DNA from: Flavobacteriia bacterium
Lineage (GTDB): Bacteria > Bacteroidota > Bacteroidia > Flavobacteriales > Weeksellaceae
Assembly (NCBI GenBank): GCA_015999765.1
Contig: JAECQR010000004.1
Location: 124,001 to 188,000, forward strand
Length of the DNA: 64,000 nucleotides
Reading direction: 5' to 3'
Part shown: positions 62,762-64,000 of the stretch, in pieces
Position numbering within the stretch: the stretch's first letter is position 1
How the letters are laid out: each line of letters begins with the position of its first letter
Notes under the pieces: generated by a model
The model's input: the letters and a program-made list of their open reading frames with translations, nothing else
What the model was told of the DNA's origin: nothing
Databases searched by the model: none
Position numbers and translations under genes: made by a program

Positions 62762-63226
62762 TTGAATTATCTATTAGAACTTCTTTCCGAGATTCCGGAT
62801 CCTGAAATTCCCGTGATCAACATCATAGAACTGGGGATTGTTCGGGAAGCGAAGATGATTTCTGATCAGGAAGCTGAAATTGTAATCACACCCACCTACT
62901 CTGCCTGTCCCGCCATGTTTAATATTGAAGAGGATATTATTAAACTGTTTAAGGAAAAAGGAATTACCGCTAAAGTAATTACCAAAATCTCTCCCATCTG
63001 GACGACGGACTGGATTACCGATGAGGCTCGGGAAAAACTCCGCGTGTACGGAATTACACCGCCGGAAAAAGGGTCTCATGAAGATCACCTCAACATTCCA
63101 AAAAAATGCCCGAGATGCGGCTCGGAAAACACCAGACAGATCAGCCGTTTCGGTTCTACCCTCTGCAAAGCAAGTTATCAGTGCAATGACTGCCTGGAAC
63201 CTTTCGATTATTTTAAATGCCACTGA
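62762..63226 (+). CDS. paaD: PaaD, Fe-S/maturation protein of the phenylacetyl-CoA epoxidase
   Basis: The protein (154 residues) must start at a TTG (62762), since the next ATG would cut off the conserved LLSEIPDPEIPVINI segment. A DUF59-type domain is followed by a C-terminal zinc-finger-like region with Cys pairs (CPRCGS and CNDC) around SRFGSTLCKASY. PaaD is needed for the epoxidase, probably for its iron centre. Confidence 0.94.
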   Translation: MNYLLELLSEIPDPEIPVINIIELGIVREAKMISDQEAEIVITPTYSACPAMFNIEEDIIKLFKEKGITAKVITKISPIWTTDWITDEAREKLRVYGITPPEKGSHEDHLNIPKKCPRCGSENTRQISRFGSTLCKASYQCNDCLEPFDYFKCH

Positions 63227-63303
63227 TTTAATTTACTGCATAGTTTTAATTCTTTCGGACTTAAAAAATATTGGTAAATTGGAGCAAATATAAACTCAAT
63301 AAC

Positions 63304-64000
63304 ATGTACACTCATCTCGAAATAGAAACCCACCTTGAAGGCAAACTTCAAATCGCCTACCTCAATCAGCCAGAAACATACAACAGTTTAAACAAAACTT
63401 TGCTGAAAGAAATCCGGAGTTTCGTGCACGAAGGTTCTAAAAATCCCGAAGTAAGGTGTCTCGCCATTTCCGGACGTGGAAAAGCGTTCTGCTCGGGTCA
63501 GAATCTTAAAGATGCAATGTCTTACGGTGGCGACGATGACGAAAGAGTAATCCAGAGAATTGTGATCGATTATTACAATCCTATGGTAAAGGAAATCGCA
63601 AAATGCAGAAAACCCGTTATATCCTTGGTGAATGGGCCCGCAGTAGGCGCCGGTGCGATGTTGGCATTAATATGTGACATTACTTTAGCGACCGAATCTT
63701 CTTATTTTTCGCAGGCTTTTGTAAACATTGGTTTGATTCCTGACACAGGCGGAACCTATTGGTTGCCAAAACTTTTGGGCCGTCAGCAGGCAAATTACCT
63801 CGCTTTTACGGGCAAGAAAATTTCTGCTACAGAAGCAAAAACCATGGGCTTGATTGCCGATGTTTTTGAAGATGAAAATTTTATGGTGAATTCGATGGGG
63901 ATTTTAGAACAAATCTCCAATTTGCCGACAAAAGCAATTTCCTTAACCAAAAAAGCGTTCAACGAATCTTATGATAACAATTTAAGCCAGCAGCTTGATC
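63304..64000 (+). CDS. paaG: Enoyl-CoA hydratase/isomerase, probably PaaG (3' end outside the window)
   Basis: The first 232 residues are present. A crotonase fold is seen in GKLQIAYLNQPETYNSLN, SGRGKAFCSGQNLKDAMS, GPAVGAGAMLALICDITLA and IPDTGGTYWLPKLLG. As fourth gene of a paa operon it is most likely the ring-1,2-epoxyphenylacetyl-CoA isomerase PaaG, though PaaF cannot be excluded from the partial sequence. Confidence 0.85.
   Translation, partial: MYTHLEIETHLEGKLQIAYLNQPETYNSLNKTLLKEIRSFVHEGSKNPEVRCLAISGRGKAFCSGQNLKDAMSYGGDDDERVIQRIVIDYYNPMVKEIAKCRKPVISLVNGPAVGAGAMLALICDITLATESSYFSQAFVNIGLIPDTGGTYWLPKLLGRQQANYLAFTGKKISATEAKTMGLIADVFEDENFMVNSMGILEQISNLPTKAISLTKKAFNESYDNNLSQQLD

Noticed and set aside
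1-64000. tRNA, rRNA, insertion sequences, prophage
   Set aside because: No cloverleaf-like tRNA with a recognisable T-loop, no rRNA segment, no transposase or integrase reading frame was seen.

Overview
The window reads as a chromosome segment of a Weeksellaceae/Flavobacteriia bacterium of the Chryseobacterium–Kaistella type. The evidence is Bacteroidota-style promoters (TAnnTTTG at -7, often directly in front of a leaderless ATG), weak Shine-Dalgarno sequences, two type IX secretion (T9SS) cargo proteins, a SusC/SusD pair, HutI and Paa phenylacetate genes. No rRNA, tRNA, IS element, phage or CRISPR array was recognised.

Layout. 1–5 kb: housekeeping genes (lemA end, folA, ddl-coaD-TRIC channel, lpxK). 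4.9–8.8 kb: a minus-strand operon with a β-barrel protein (DUF5777 type), a c-type-heme lipoprotein, a YceI-like protein, an ankyrin protein and a T9SS-exported DOMON-like protein, preceded by a Crp/Fnr regulator (here Crp1). 8.8–9.6 kb: a gene-free stretch that may hold a structured RNA; then dinB. 10.7–23.6 kb: an RND efflux operon, a second Crp/Fnr regulator (Crp2), and a plus-strand sulfur/thiol-redox cluster (methyltransferase, MBL-rhodanese, DUF2892, thioredoxins, rhodaneses, TlpA, heme protein, ICMT). Two genes in the cluster carry single-base frameshifts. 23.6–26.5 kb: an accessory stretch with hypothetical genes, a restriction-enzyme fragment, a DUF3024 gene and several repeats. 26.5–33.3 kb: a SusC-SusD-GDPD-phosphoesterase operon. 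33.6–37.7 kb: an AT-rich patch (membrane protein, TPR protein, M48 protease). 37.7–42.7 kb: AraC regulator plus EmrAB/TolC-type efflux. 42.8–50.3 kb: YceI lipoprotein, stress flavoprotein, cytoplasmic α-amylase, radical-SAM DNA-repair pair, alcohol dehydrogenase, nucleotide pyrophosphatase-like enzyme. 50.5–56.2 kb: a 1899-residue T9SS type B surface protein. 56.3–64 kb: coaE-MBL-paiB, TPR lipoprotein, ruvB, hutI and paaBCD-paaG (the last cut by the window end).

The most interesting signal is a pair of paralogous Crp/Fnr regulators whose likely operators can be read directly. A GTGAC-N4-GTCAC palindrome precedes the DOMON/cytochrome operon next to Crp1. GTAAC-N4-GTTAC palindromes precede the efflux operon and the sulfur cluster on either side of Crp2, and a half-degenerate copy precedes the rhodanese gene at 23.6 kb. 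All are centred 36.5–37.5 bp upstream of the end of a -7 box, the class II activator position. The only difference between the two operator types is G to A at CRP position 7, and Crp1 has Glu while Crp2 has Val at the residue equivalent to E. coli CRP Glu181, which reads that base pair. Crp2 also has a Cys-rich patch (GCAMSFTCCM), suited to thiol or persulfide sensing. Together these suggest two linked redox regulons: one for a heme/DOMON envelope electron-transfer module and one for reactive-sulfur handling plus efflux.
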